In this document: piece by piece, positions 48,181 through 59,926 of the stretch | Numbering within the stretch: position 1 is the stretch's first letter | How the letters are laid out: every line of letters begins with the position of its first letter | Origin: Isoetes taiwanensis | Taxonomy: Eukaryota; Streptophyta; Lycopodiopsida; Isoetales; Isoetaceae | Length of the DNA: 64,000 nt | Assembly (NCBI GenBank): GCA_021234155.1 | Contig: JAJEKV010000025.1 | Location: forward strand, 3,369,339 to 3,433,338 | Direction: 5' to 3' | The notes under the pieces: model-generated | Database searches by the model: none | What the model saw: the letters and a program-made list of their open reading frames with translations, nothing else | What the model was told of the DNA's origin: nothing | Made by a program: the position numbers and the translations under genes

Positions 48181-48236
48181 TCTCTATATAATTTTTATTT
48201 TGTTTTTAACATAAGTTTCTCTTCCCTCTCCCTCCC

Positions 48237-48237
<1 letters not shown>

Positions 48238-48272
<35 letters not shown>
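48238..48272. repeat. Poly(A) run of ~33
   Basis: It lies at the end of the L1-type LINE remnant and may be its 3' tail. Confidence 0.8.
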
Positions 48273-48274
<2 letters not shown>

Positions 48275-49690
48275 GAAAATCATCTGTGCTCAACATATCA
48301 GGATGATAGGATGGTGGATTTAGTGACTTTGACTGCTTGAAGCAACACTTCAAAGTGTCATCATCAACCGTGATGATGCCTTCCTTCTCCTCAACACCCA
48401 AGTCATCCATCATGTTCTTAAGCATTTCACAAATATTTCCTTTGGATTTTTAAATGAAGCACATTTTCTTTGATTCCATCTGGATGCCCAATCTCTATCT
48501 AGTTCGGGTACTACTTTCAAAACTTCCTGTAATATTTGTATATTCCATAGATGATCAAATTGCACAACGAAATAAAGTGAAGGATTTAGGCAACATTTTG
48601 TAGAGCACCACATTCAAATCGAAGACAAAATTTTCGGGGAAACCAGATTATGTTTGTATAAAGCAAGCAAACACTTATAAGATACAAGAAACAAATTTTG
48701 AAAGCGCACCCTGCGCGAATACATTGCGTGAAACGAAGCCACACCTAGTGCAATTTTCATATATGCGTGTAAAGAAATTAAATCATGAATAACACATGAC
48801 AAGCATGCAGAAAAATACCTTTCTGTTTCATCTTCCCCCATGGTGTCTTTTGATGTTTCTTCTTTACTCTCAGTTGTCTTCAGTCTTCTAGAAATATCAA
48901 TCGCATCACTTAGTGTCGTACAGTTTGAACCATGGTTGTTACTTCATTACTCTTTATGCCAAGCTTTCAGATTTCGAAGCCATACTATCATTTGCATTCT
49001 CTTCATCTTAATTATCTACATTTTAGTCCTTATTTTCATTGGAGCCTTTATGCATCCCCCGGCAAAGGTACATGTATCTTAAGAAACATAGACAATCGTA
49101 AATTCTCGATCACATACTTCTCCAGAGGCTACGATTGTTAAAATCCATACGCATGCTAGCCAGGTGCTTTCTCTTTGCCGCTTGTCCTTTAGCCAGGTCT
49201 GATTATGTCTGTGAGTTGAGTCAAACTGGTATTTGGTCAATGACCATTGCTACATTACTTGAAAAGTTAAGATATGCTGGTTGAATGAATAAGGCAAACA
49301 AATAATTATAGATGCATAGATCTTTGTTTGCTTGTATGTTTCTAAATTGTGCCTAGCTAAGTTGCTTTGTTTGATTGGTGAACATTGAATTTAGTGTGAA
49401 GCTTTGATAATTCCGTCAAACATGAAGTGGAAAATAGTTCATGGGGATGCCATGAAACTCAAATTCCTTTGTAAATAATGGGATATTGAAGATGAGTGCC
49501 ACACTACCCAGGTACGTAAGCATATCAGGGCATAATATGCCAGTTCGGCACACTTAAACCAATTGCTTCATGTGTCGTTTCCAGGTGGCTTCAGTGTACT
49601 AGCATTATATATCCAGAAGGTACTGACATGCGAGATTAGTTGCATCCTTCAGCATTTAACATGTAGAAATATGGAGTTTATCAGTGAGAT
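48273..49690. other. No certain gene
   Basis: Short frames on both strands without family signatures. I see nothing I can name. Confidence 0.35.
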
Positions 49691-49719
49691 TACTACTTAT
49701 CTTTTTCCCCCCCAAAAAC

Positions 49720-49832
49720 CCTTTAGAGTGAGGGGCCTTTTAATCTTAGACAGTTATAGGTCTGTTGTGTTCTCTATTTCCATTTTGGTTTCAGTGGACG
49801 ATAAAATTCAATTCAACTCTTGAGATTCGATT
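49720..49832 (+). mobile_element. SINE-like 3' end with (AATTC)n tail
   Basis: CATTTTGGTTTCAGTGGACG, ATAAAATTC, then AATTC-type units that extend irregularly to ~49870. Confidence 0.65.
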
Positions 49833-49870
49833 CAATCTAACTAAATTTAATTCAATTCAAAACAATTCTT

Positions 49871-51721
49871 CAAGCACAGGGAGAAATTACATTTGTTGAA
49901 AGAATAGGAAATAAATTCATTGCAAAGGTAGGCCGGTGCTTCCATGGACTTTCAATTGGAGCCTAAAGTGCCATCACCTTAGGGATGATAGTAATGGTAT
50001 GATACATCATGCCATCACCTTAGGCATGATGTAACTGGCGTTGTAATATTAGATCCATCAGGTAGCATATTGGCTCTTGGCTGCTCATTTGTGTCCAAAA
50101 TGAAGTACCTCCAAGTGAGGGCATATGAAGTGTGAGTGCTTGAAATAGGTTTGCCAATGATAGGCCTTTCAGGTTTATCCAGGTATGGTGCTTTAGGGTT
50201 TAGGCATTTGCATTGAAGGAGTAGTTTAGGTTCAACTCCACCCTATCTTAGGTCTTTCACGAATAAAGGTGGCTTCTGATCAAATATGAATAGTACAATA
50301 GATTATTATTGTTATTATCATCATCATCATTATTTTGTTACAACTGCATATATTGAAGAATGGTGCCAAATCTAGTCGGTGGGGTTCAAATCCCCAAGAT
50401 TCCTTTCTTGCTGCATGCACATATATGTTATTTCAGTTTGTGATTAGTGCCATTAGTGGCTGGCTGCTGGCAACATCCAAATCCTTATATACTGGAGTTG
50501 ACACATTGTTAACTTCCACACTATGGTTCAATAATCATAGGGTGGCGTGGAAATTGGAGTTTATGAGGTGGAAATTGGAGTTTGACCCCATTTTGATTTT
50601 GGAGAGATGGTTGTGGTTGCTCAATAAGGATTATTGCATGAAATATTCCATAAAGCAACGATTCATATGAAACGATCATATACGTTTCAAAATGTTTTTG
50701 TGTGTCATTCGCTTCAATATTCCACAACTTGAAGAAATGTATCTATTTTGTTACTTCGATTTTATTTTGTTGTGATTGTAAAAGGTTAACAAAACATTTA
50801 CAATTTAATTTGTCTCAAGAGCATGAAGTAGCTAGTTTTGAAGTAACGTGTGTAAAGAACATGTTGACTTGTCTCAACATTTTTATAGATATTAAAGCGC
50901 TCTTCAAGTGGGTGCATGCCACTCAAATATAACGCCCAACCCAGAGAAATTCAACGCTCACTCACATCTTTAAAGATCAAATGTTGGGAAGTCCCTTTCT
51001 TGCACATCTGAACCCCAAAAAAAAAAAAAAAAAAAAAAAAAACTTTTAGTACGATATCCTTTTCTTGCTAGACACAAGTAGCAAAAAGTTAACCTTCGGA
51101 CCCTCTCCTATATGAAAGTTTAATGTTCTAATAAATCCTTTAGCCCTTTCATACCCAACATCTAGATATCTACATCCTTTCCAAGAAAAAGTAGATAAAT
51201 CGAACAAGCTAAAACGTTTTGTAATTTGACTTTGGTATTTTGTAACAACAGAAGGAATTTGCTAGTCAAACTACCTAAAGAGGTTGGTTATGAAATCCTT
51301 TGTTGCAAGGACAATAATTGTAAAAAACGTCTATTTTATTTATTGGGTAGGTGAAGGGTTCTACATCCTACACGAAGACAATGTGGGCATTTGTGAATGC
51401 GAAAAGGATGACACGCCATGACATCAATCCCATTGGGAGCTTGGTCTACATCTATCTTTTGGTAAGGCATGGAGGACTTCTTCTTAGTCTCCAAATTGCA
51501 ACAAACTAAATCAACAAGTTGGAAAAATTGTGCACCAATGGATTTGATAATGGTAAAAACTCTTAAATTCTCCTTCCTAATGGTCCTTCAGTGCCCACGG
51601 GATATATGTATGATATATGTATTTATTATTTGTCCTTTGAATGCATATGGAGAAAAAAGATATCCTAGCCTGCTTCCTTTTTAAGGGTCAGAATTTGCCC
51701 TTTTACCATTTTGCTAAGTCC
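49871..51721. other. No gene seen
   Basis: AT-rich; a small trinucleotide tract at 50303-50335 and a poly(A) run at 51018-51042. No coding signature. Confidence 0.35.
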
Positions 51722-52068
51722 ATGGCAAACTTTGAAAGGCTTAAAAAACATCGTTGGTTTCTCGATGAGGATGATAAGCTTAGAAAAATTGTGACCAAGC
51801 ATGGAATCATAACATGGAGCTAGATGTCCATTTTGACAGGTAATATAATAAACCCATTCTTTACAATACAAATGTTAGATTAAACAAAAACTGATATGTA
51901 CTATGGACTGAATATATCACATTGGTTGCTTCCTTTAGGATTAGAGCATTGTGGAAAGCATTATAGACTCGGGAGGCTGAACTGTCCAAGGCCTGGAATC
52001 AAGAGGGAAGAATTCACACCTCATGAACAAAAGCTTTACTTTGAGCACTAATCCCTTCATGGTAATAG
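51722..52068 (+). pseudogene. R2R3-MYB pseudogene, copy C (exons 1 and 2)
   Basis: Exon 1 (51722 to ~51840) reads HRWFLDEDDKLRKIVTKHG then IITWS and a TAG at 51821. Exon 2 (51939-52068) reads LEHCGKHYRLGRLN, RPGIKREEFTPHEQKLYFEH then a stop. The intron boundaries are in the same places as in MYB copies A and B, but the exon 2 donor GT has become AT. Exon 3 is not recognisable. It retains the introns, so it arose by DNA duplication rather than retroposition. Confidence 0.85.
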
Positions 52069-52635
52069 ATAATAATTGTTAGAGGTCTAGGTGGAGTTCT
52101 GGACAACCTATCAGATAACTGTCTATGGGACTCTTGAATCTAACAAACAAATCCTGAAGATAGAGTGTCACGTAGGATTTTGCAAAAAAACTAATATAGA
52201 GTGCCACGTAGCAACCATTAAATTACACAAATATGAAGGTTTCCATTTCAATAGATTCAACCTTTTGCAAAAGATAATACATCAAGATGTTATGGATTCC
52301 AGCATACTGTGAATAAAGTTGAGGAAAGCCAAGATTGATATGGCTGGCCAGATACCAATGAATAGCATCCAGGGCTTCCTATATCCAAAGTGGAAAATAT
52401 TTTAATGACTCTAACATATATTCAAATTGTGTTCTAAAAACAAAAATTGTCTTTTTTGAAGAAGAAGTTGTTGTTTCAGGCAGATGGCTTGTCCTATGCT
52501 GGTTTTACACACCAAAAATATGTTAGGCCTAAAAAGTTCGATATTAAGTCTATACGGCGTTAAAATAGACATAATCCCAATTTAAATGAATGATGATTAA
52601 TTATTACTTGTGCAACGTCAAGTAAGTTGGCCAAT
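52069..52635. other. No gene seen
   Basis: AT-rich sequence downstream of the MYB relic; MYB exon 3 was looked for here and not found. Confidence 0.35.
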
Positions 52636-52706
52636 CTTGAATCCGTATTGGAATCCGTGACCTCAATTGTGGCAGGATTAATATCCTACCACTGAACCAT
52701 GCACCG
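52636..52706 (-). tRNA. tRNA-Gly-like sequence (pseudogene or SINE head)
   Basis: On the minus strand it has an A-box (TGGTTCAGTGGTAGGAT), an anticodon region TCCTGCCACAA compatible with GCC, and a degraded T-arm (GGTCACGGATTCC). It begins GGTGCATGG. The arms no longer pair well, so it is not a functional tRNA. A tRNA-derived SINE head is the likely explanation. Confidence 0.45.
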
Positions 52707-53209
52707 AAGCGCAGAGCTGGACATTGGTATCACTAGCCAAGCATAAAATACTACAAACTTGGGAAACGGATCCTTTGGAGTTTCACTACAAGTTGGATCT
52801 TTACATAGTTGGCGGATTATGAGATTCAACTCTTTAATCAACTTGATCATGGTTGGTAGCATCTTAAAGCTGGCATCTTAGAGAAAATATAAAATATTAC
52901 AAAACCTAGAATCCAAATCACTGGTTGATTCAAACTTTTGAGAAATTTCTGAGACAAACTTGATTTATGCACGTGGTAAGAAGACAATATAGGAACTTCG
53001 AGTTGACACTAGGTTTCTATCCAAGTAGGTGAGGGGTCTAGATCGAGGTCATTACAAGGTTTGCACGGAATCGAATTAGCCCCTGTATGCATTGACTGGA
53101 TTAAAAATCTAGAGGAAGATTTTCAAAATAGAGCTCATATGCTACACATCGTGCTTTTTGATTTTTTTCCTAACAGAAAACACAAGAACTGCCATAACAC
53201 ACCCAAACA

Positions 53210-53402
53210 AACTTTTGAAAAAAAAAAAAAAAAGATAAAAATTTAATGTAAAATTTTTTTTTTTTGGTGACAAACTTTTGAAAAAAAAAAAAAAAAAGAT
53301 AAAAATTTAATGTTTTTTTTTTTGGTGTGTATAAAATTTTTTTTGGTGTGTTTATTTTTTTTTTGGTGTGTTTTTTTGGTGTGTTTTTCTGTTTTTTTTT
53401 AA
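53210..53402. repeat. A/T homopolymer repeat cluster
   Basis: 'caaacttttg' plus poly(A) plus 'gataaaaatttaatgt' occurs twice in tandem, followed by four copies of TTTTGGTGTGT. Confidence 0.85.
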
Positions 53403-53649
53403 TTAAATAATTTCATATAAGAAAATCATAAAACATAAAGCATAAGAGACAACTTAAAATGCAATTTGCTCATGCACAAATGTATATGTGCTTTAAATTA
53501 TTTGGAGACATACAAAGTTTGTCATATGGAAGCATACAAAACATCTTTTATTTAGTTGGCCACTCTCACGAATAGCAAAACACCAAGAGCACAATGTTCT
53601 AGACACAACTCTATGCACCCATGGTGCGTGGGTGCTCTCGAGTGAGCAT

Positions 53650-55350
53650 AGTCAATCCTTTAAGGTTTTAGTACTAAAAGAGCACGAACACGGTTCATCT
53701 CGATACGAACACACCGCCGCTCACGTGTGGAGACTTTCACGCAGCGTTCATCGTCCATAGCGGTGAAGCATTCCTCAAGAATATCATAAACATTTTTTAA
53801 TGAAACTTGCAGCTCTAAGATGTTCCTTCTGCATGCTTGCCGCCATCTCCAATGCATCAAAAAATGGGCCATTCTCAACGTCTAGAACATTCTCTAATGT
53901 ATTATCAATTTCCTTTTGCTCATCAATCGAGCCATCGAGAATCAACATCTATGAAGGGGTAAAGAGTGATTCACTAAGTTCATCAATGTCCTTGTTTGCA
54001 CCTACACACATGAACAAGTAATTAGAATCAATAATATGATAAAATAATAAAAATAGAGAAAATACTACATATTCAAAAAAGCGTTACTATGCCTAAGAAA
54101 TAGATAAAGAATGATCTTTAAAATTTAAGGGGATGTAATCTTGGAAGGGAGTGAAATCGGGATCCTCGGTGGGTGGAAAGAAGGTGGGGTCTCTTGTTCA
54201 TACTCGGTGTCCTCCCGTGCAAGGTTCTGGAATCTACGTGTCATAACCATCATCAAGAGAATCACTTCTTTGCTTTCGGGACTAGAGAGGGGAGTGCATG
54301 AGCCATCAAGCTCATCTAATTTTCCTCGGCATCGTTCTCATCATCCCAAACCCTTAGCCTTCTTTTTCCCCTTTCTGCGTATGGGAACAAGCGTCACTAG
54401 GTAGACCATAGATACTTGGCGTACATCTTTGATGGAGGCCCGAGTGGGTGTGAGGGTCAAAGCGCCATCTTTTGCTTCAACTCGCTCTTGGCTAATGTGT
54501 GCTTGGGGATTGGATGGGAGCACCCAAGCACTAGATAGAATAAACTTTTTAGGTTCTTAACATCCGTGCTATGGTGTAGCACAAACTAGGGGTTCTTTGC
54601 TTTCTTCCATGGTACAATATGAAATGCTTGGCTGTTGCATCAAGTTTCGATTGTCTAAGCGTGACACAATCCTTGATTTCACACTCTCCATATAAGGCAT
54701 ACTTATTCTTGCCTTTCTCCATTTCCTCTGCACTAACCCCTTTGGCATAGTACTTAAAATGCATTTTGCCCATATCCTTAAGGCAATATCCAAGCATGCC
54801 GTCGAAACAATGCAAGCGTGTGTCCTTTAGGGCCTTGCACATGATTACTCCGCCAGGGGTTTATGCTCAACCCAATCGAGCATGCTTGAGGCCGGGGAGT
54901 TGACTGAATTAGGGGTTGTCATCTCCATCACGAAAACACACTGCGGATGCAAATGGTCCAACTCCGATCCCGCTCCTGTGAAACCATTCACGCTATGCAA
55001 TCGGTGTCAAGAAACACGCACACCTTCAAGTATATTTCCTCCCGGATGTCCCCGCCGCAATGCTTACGGTGGCGCTTAAGTCAAGGACACTAGAAGCACG
55101 TGAACTAGGCTTCTTCCCCTTTGCTTTGTTGGCTTTGGCCGCCGCCGCGCTTCTCCTCAAGAAGCCTTTTCTTCTCGTCCCTGAGCTTACGCTTCTCCTC
55201 CTTCTCCTTAGCTGGCGTTGCTTTTCTTTACGTTCTTTCTGAGAACCTAGCAAACTTCAGCGGCTTTTTCTCTTCGCGCTCGCTTTGCATATCATGAAGA
55301 GTTATCTCCTTCTTTGGCTGCCCCTCTTCCTCCCAATGATTAAAGGTTTC
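53650..55350 (-). pseudogene. Replitron-like HUH endonuclease (Rep) transposon protein, decayed
   Basis: HUH endonucleases nick single-stranded DNA through a Tyr and start rolling-circle-type transposition. On the minus strand the order is: a Lys/Glu/Arg-rich coiled region (55300-55120), then KVCVFLDTDC and LDHLHPQCVFVMEM, whose H-L-H (54955-54947) fits the HUH metal motif. After a stop and frameshift comes GMLGYCLKDMGKMHFKYY with Y-C-L-K (54788-54777), the YxxK nicking motif. Then come VSAEEMEKGKNKYALYG, SSAWVLPSNP and TPTRASIKDV, the layout I associate with the C-terminal part of Replitron Rep proteins, and an acidic tail to ~53880. No helicase is present, which argues against Helitron. Termini were not found. 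Multiple frameshifts make it inactive. Family assignment rests on my reading of motifs. Confidence 0.6.
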
Positions 55351-56300
55351 TCGGGGGCTAAAGGTGCATCAGGTTCTTCCTCTTCCTCAACAAAATTTTG
55401 GATTTATGGAAATAAGGGGCTGCAAAAGAAGAAAAACTTGCATCCAACGCCCTAGCGTGCTTGGTGAGCTGCTTTAACAATCTGCCTTCCTCATCTAAGC
55501 AAACTTCGTGCACATGTGAGACTTTCGGGCTTCTTGTGAAAATTCATTGTGTCTAGAGGCTTCGTTGGAAAGGAGCAGAAGTTTGGATTTGGATTTGGAT
55601 TTCAATGTGAGAAATGGTGCTTGGAAAATAACAAAGGTTTGGATTTCGATTTGGATTTGGTATGAAGAAACGAGAACAAACACGAAGGTGATGGTCGTGG
55701 CGGAGTTGCATGGGCCATGGTAGATGGGTTCAAGTGGAGGATCTCGGACCATGTCGAAAAGAAACTTCGATCTTGTGATGCGAAAATGGGTGTTTTGTGA
55801 ATAGGAAAGGGGCGAAAATGGATTGTTCGAGCGGGTCGAAGCTTTAAAAATCTCAACCAAAATTAACTTCTACCAAAAAGAAACTTCGACCCAAATCGTG
55901 ATCCATCGCTAAACTCGATCTTTTTTGTGAAATTGGCGCTTCGAATTGGCTTGGCGAAATTGGTTTGGGCGAAACACAGTGGCTCTGGTTTAAAAGGCGT
56001 CGGCGGTTTTGTGGCTACTGGTTTTGATGGGCGATCACGATACGGTTTTGATGGGCGATGGTATTTGCATAATTAGAACCCCAAATTAGAACCCTAAATT
56101 TAAAACAATGGTTTAAAACAAAAACATTTCCAATGGTTCCAAAAACCCCAAACAACCATGCCAATGGTTAACCAAGGCATTTTTCAATTTTTCTTTTCTT
56201 TCCCCACCAAAAATCGAAATAATCATTTGGGAACCTTATGGCAGAGGCATGAAAGTGGAAAGAGATTCGATAAATTACATATAATAAAGATGTCAAGTCC
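55351..56300. other. Flank of the Replitron-like relic, no separate gene
   Basis: GGATTT-type short repeats at 55573-55600 and 55640-55660. Minus-strand frames here (55495-55860) may be the element's 5' leader. No recognisable domain. Confidence 0.35.
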
Positions 56301-56312
56301 ATTACGGTATGA

Positions 56313-56590
56313 ATGATAGATACTGAGAAGAAGAAGCAACTTTTACGTCATGCGAGGAGACATTTAATGACGAGAAAGCCAACGGGTGCAACATCAATTA
56401 TTGTGGGGGACTTTAACATGGTCTCCAAAATAGATAAAACTGAAATAGTACTTTCAAGTGTCGAAAACATAGATGGAAAAAGTATGGCCAAAATTGTAGG
56501 TGATAATAGAGGCAAAATCAAGGGCCAAACAATGCACACATTATATACTAGTGGAGTGACGTTAAAATTCTATCTATCTATATATACGCT
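56313..56590 (+). pseudogene. LINE endonuclease fragment with short-repeat 3' end
   Basis: The frame contains ATSIIVGDFNMVSKIDKTE, the GDFN..., DK signature of the AP-type endonuclease of plant LINEs. It ends GTGACGTTAAAATTC followed by TATC units (56565-56583), the retroelement 3' core seen elsewhere, only 10 bp before the conserved MYB-B upstream motif. An endonuclease piece joined straight to a 3' end implies internal deletion. Confidence 0.65.
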
Positions 56591-56720
56591 CGGACCGGAG
56601 GTTGGGGGATATTGCCATTTATAGGTTTTTGTCGTCTAAATACATGTTGGAGAAAGACTGGTTAACAGCCTCTTTCTTTTTATTCTATAGATCTGATTTT
56701 ACTTACACCATTCCACTCCA

Positions 56721-57547
56721 ATGAAAACCTGCTCCTGCTGCAGCACTAAATCTAAACAGCTCAGGAAGGGCCTCTGGTCTCCCGACGAGGATCATAAGCT
56801 TGCGAAATTTGTCCACAAGCATGGAATCATAAAATGGAGCCAGGTTCCTGTCTTGGCTGGTAACTTCTATTCTTAGAAATGAATTCTTACACACTAACAA
56901 ATGTTTAGACTGATACAATGTTTGGGTTTCCTGTTTTGCTTCAGGATTAGAGCGTTGTGGCAAGAGTTGTAGACTCAGATGGCTCAATTACTTAAGGCCG
57001 GGCATCAAACGAGGAGAATTTTCAGCCGAGGAGCAAAAGCTTGTGTTTGAGCTCCACTCCATTTACGGTAACAGGTGACAGACTGAGAATTTTATTAGAC
57101 GTTAATCGAATGCAGTGGTGACACAATGTATGAATGACCCATGTGTTTGTATTTGTAATTAATTGCAGATGGTCTTTGATTGCGCAGCACCTACCGGGAA
57201 GGACAGACAACGAAATCAAAAATTTTTGGAACCTTGTCCGCAAGCCTTCAAAGGCGCTAGCTTTGGGCGAAGCTTCTAGTTACAGACTAGCAGTGCCATT
57301 CAGAATCGACATTTGCGAGCCGAATTTGGAAAATCAGGCTAAAATTCAATGCCCTGTTCATGTGCAGCAAGGGAGTTTTTTAATGACAGGGGAATCCAAA
57401 TCCAGTTGTAGCAGCTCTTCCATGGAGCCAGAAATGAAGAGCCTGTATGATCTCATTTCTTTTCCTGATCCTGCTGTGCATCATGAGCCCACTGATTTGT
57501 TCTATCTGCTTCAACCAGATTCCCTTCCTTATCTTGGAATCTGCTAG
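56721..57547 (+). CDS. R2R3-MYB transcription factor, copy B
   Basis: Exons 56721-56859, 56945-57074 and 57169-57547 join with GT..AG introns of 85 and 94 bp to give 215 residues. R2 has W19, W39 and W59; R3 has F72, W91 and W110. The linker reads [20 protein letters not shown], and R3 ends [13 protein letters not shown]. The C-terminus parallels copy [14 protein letters not shown], a Ser-rich patch, and [17 protein letters not shown]. Compared with A it lacks one Ser in the N-terminal Cys/Ser stretch and has two extra residues in exon 3. Both copies look intact, so they may share a target set or have divided roles. Only ~130 bp upstream of the start is conserved with copy A; beyond that is a LINE fragment. 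Confidence 0.9.
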
Positions 57548-58441
57548 CCTAGAATTTCAGTATGTTGGATTTTTCCTTTTTTTCCCACAATTACTCATCC
57601 CAGAAGATTAGTCTCTGCTTTAATGTCAATACAATATTTGGCCCTTTCTATTAGGTTCACATTTTACTGACTTGTGAAGTGCTTGAAAAATTGGCTCACC
57701 TTGTTGAATATATTTTCATTGCATGCCATCTCTAGTGAGTTGACTTCCACAAAGCAACACTACAATATTTTTGAGCAAAAACCTTTACAGTAATATGCCT
57801 ACTAATGAATATAAAGATGCCATACTAATGAATATAAAGATGCCAATTTCCTCAGTGGACAGCTCGTGTTGTTGGTTAAGAACCTCTATAATATAAGATG
57901 CTAGTGCCACCAATGCAGATGCCTGCAAAAGAAACATGAAATGGTTGATTAAGAGTAATTGTACACATATGCGCCTATAGGAATATATGCAATTGCCCTA
58001 CGCCTCTTCATGGGCAAATGTGATAGTAGGTATTCTCATGAGACCACAAACTAATGAGTGAGAGAGGGAGGGAGGGAGGAAATATCCTGAAAAATATTCC
58101 TTGTTTGGAGATGATAGTGCTCCAAGTTTTGCAGGTTTTAAATTGCCATCCATGCATTATATGTTTCCATAGTAGTTTATGTACAAGCTTCTGATTTGGC
58201 AATGACAAGGAATGGTATATCGTTGTTGATGGGAGCCTGAGGTTTTGCACTTCATGTCTTTTCAACTGATTAATCTAGCATTAATGTCGTTCCTTTTCTC
58301 CGTTGTTATTTATAAAACAACCACTTAAGAGTTGATGCTAGGTAGTTATAGATATGCTCTTCGATTTTCATGGGAGAAAGTGTTTATTTGTGATTGCAGG
58401 TCCATATTCTCAATTACTAGGAGTTGGATGTGGAAAACCCA
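57548..58441. other. 3' flank of MYB-B, no other gene
   Basis: Contains a small tandem duplication (57796-57843: 'actaatgaatataaagatgc' twice). No coding signature beyond that. Confidence 0.4.
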
Positions 58442-58860
58442 TCATGCAAAATGACCTTGCTCACTTAATATTCCCAACTTGAAGCCACGCTTATTCTTAT
58501 ACAAGGCCTCCACTATAGTAGTATTTCTAACATTATTACCTTTCTTATACAAAATATATTGAACGGTGTTGTAATATACTAATATCACCTCATCTAAATC
58601 CATAACTTGATTTGGTCCCTCCTCCAAAAGGTGCATGAGATATGGGATAATGTTATTATGGTCTATAACCAATTGCCTATAGTTCTCAAGTGGATTTATT
58701 TCACGAGTAGAAGCAGAGGCACATGTCCATTTATGTCAGACATAATTGCTAGAATTTGTTGTTCTTTGGATGCGCATTAGCAGTTTGAAAGAAGACATCA
58801 TAGCACCCATGTGCCCAGACTTAGAGATGTAACATCTGTCATTTTAGAGAACGATGCATA
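58442..58860 (-). pseudogene. Decayed gene fragment, homologous to 28420-28815
   Basis: The frame 58672-58442 reads MVIDHNNIIPYLMHLLEEG, then IVEALYKNKRGFKLGIL. Upstream homologous DNA extends to 58860. It is better preserved than the copy at 28420. Hydrophobic helix spacing is compatible with an armadillo-like repeat protein, but I cannot name it. Two copies in opposite orientation 30 kb apart suggest transposon capture or an old gene family. Confidence 0.45.
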
Positions 58861-58957
58861 TATGCTTGTTAAAATAGTGCTCAATGGGTTAGGTGGGGAT
58901 GCTTTTTGATGTCCATGCCCATTGGCCCCCAGGGGGCATGTGGCATTATCCTAAAGA

Positions 58958-59003
58958 TAAGCAGATAGATAGATTGTGTTTTAACATCCATATGTAGTAA
59001 AAT
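58958..59003 (-). mobile_element. Short retroelement 3' end with (ATCT)n tail
   Basis: On the minus strand 'catatggatgttaaaacaca' is followed by ATCTATCTATCTGCTTATCT. Confidence 0.5.
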
Positions 59004-59579
59004 AACAGGGGGTTCCAGGGGGATTTGATATGGATGTAAGAATAACAATTCTCAAAACCATAGATCGTATATCCCAAAAACAATTGAATGGGTTGTTAAT
59101 ATGAAAACATAGATTCAAGATAAAAAAATAATGACATTAGCTCCTTTGGATGCGTTGGTTAAAGTAATTTTATTAGGACATTGAGTTATTTTGGTGGAGG
59201 TTCGACCCCCCGTATTTCATATTCTAAAATCTTAGGCAAAGCCGTATAGAGGTTTGATATTCCCTCAAAACCTTAGGCAAAATCGTATTTCATATGTCAA
59301 AATCATAGGCGCCTCCAATCATAAATGACTATAAGCGAAACGAGAGGTGCCCAAAGGCCCCAACATACTATCTGGGTCGTAGGATCGACGAATCCGACGA
59401 CTGTGGTAGTCTAGGGTTTACCTCGCTTAGAATATGTAGCTTATGGGACAATTTACAACACAATACATCCAGATGGGTCCTGCCCCCCATCACTGTATAT
59501 GGCTGAAGTGGGTCCTTCCGTCATTAACTTTATAATGATGCATGCCACTTTCATAACGAAGCGTTGAACCCATGACCTT

Positions 59580-59652
59580 GAGAAAGAATGAGAATGAGAA
59601 TGATTTTTTATCGTCCACTTTGAGGCCAATCGCCCTATGGGACCCATAAGGA
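59580..59652 (-). mobile_element. SINE 3' end with (ATTCTC)n tail
   Basis: On the minus strand TGGGTCCCATAGGGCGATTGG, CCTCAAAGTGGACG, ATAAAAAATC, then ATTCTC units. The body is the same family as 11945 and 24254. Confidence 0.78.
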
Positions 59653-59663
59653 GCCTTGACAAA

Positions 59664-59850
59664 CTTATTATTCTTGTCAGGGTTAAAAACCCAGCCCGGG
59701 AAGGGTTTTCGAGGGAAAAGCGTGGCGATAAATAAGAATCTTTGTCCAAACCTGGCATGAAGTATACATCAATGTTTATATACATGTCAGTGTGTGTGAA
59801 GGACATAGCTGATCTCGCATGTCCATAACCTCACGAAGATATGATCCGGC
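59664..59850 (+). repeat. Second copy of the repeat at 36265-36430
   Basis: 'gtcagggttaaaaaccca' and 'gaagggttttcgagggaaaa' correspond to 'tctggattaaaaaaccct' and 'gaagggttttcgagggaaaa'. Similarity continues to CATGTCCATAACCTC. Confidence 0.6.
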
Positions 59851-59926
59851 ACCGTGCGGATCGTGCTCAACGTCACATGTAACTTGGCGGGGGCGACCAA
59901 CTCAAAGATATCGTGTCCAAATTTGA

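Noticed and set aside
55026-55253. Arg/Lys-rich 75-codon minus-strand protein
   Set aside because: It is an out-of-frame reading of the Lys/Glu-rich coiled region of the Replitron-like relic.
53650-55350. Helitron as explanation for the HUH-like motifs
   Set aside because: Only one Y-x-x-K-type Tyr is seen and no helicase motifs follow; the surrounding conserved blocks fit a Replitron-type Rep better.
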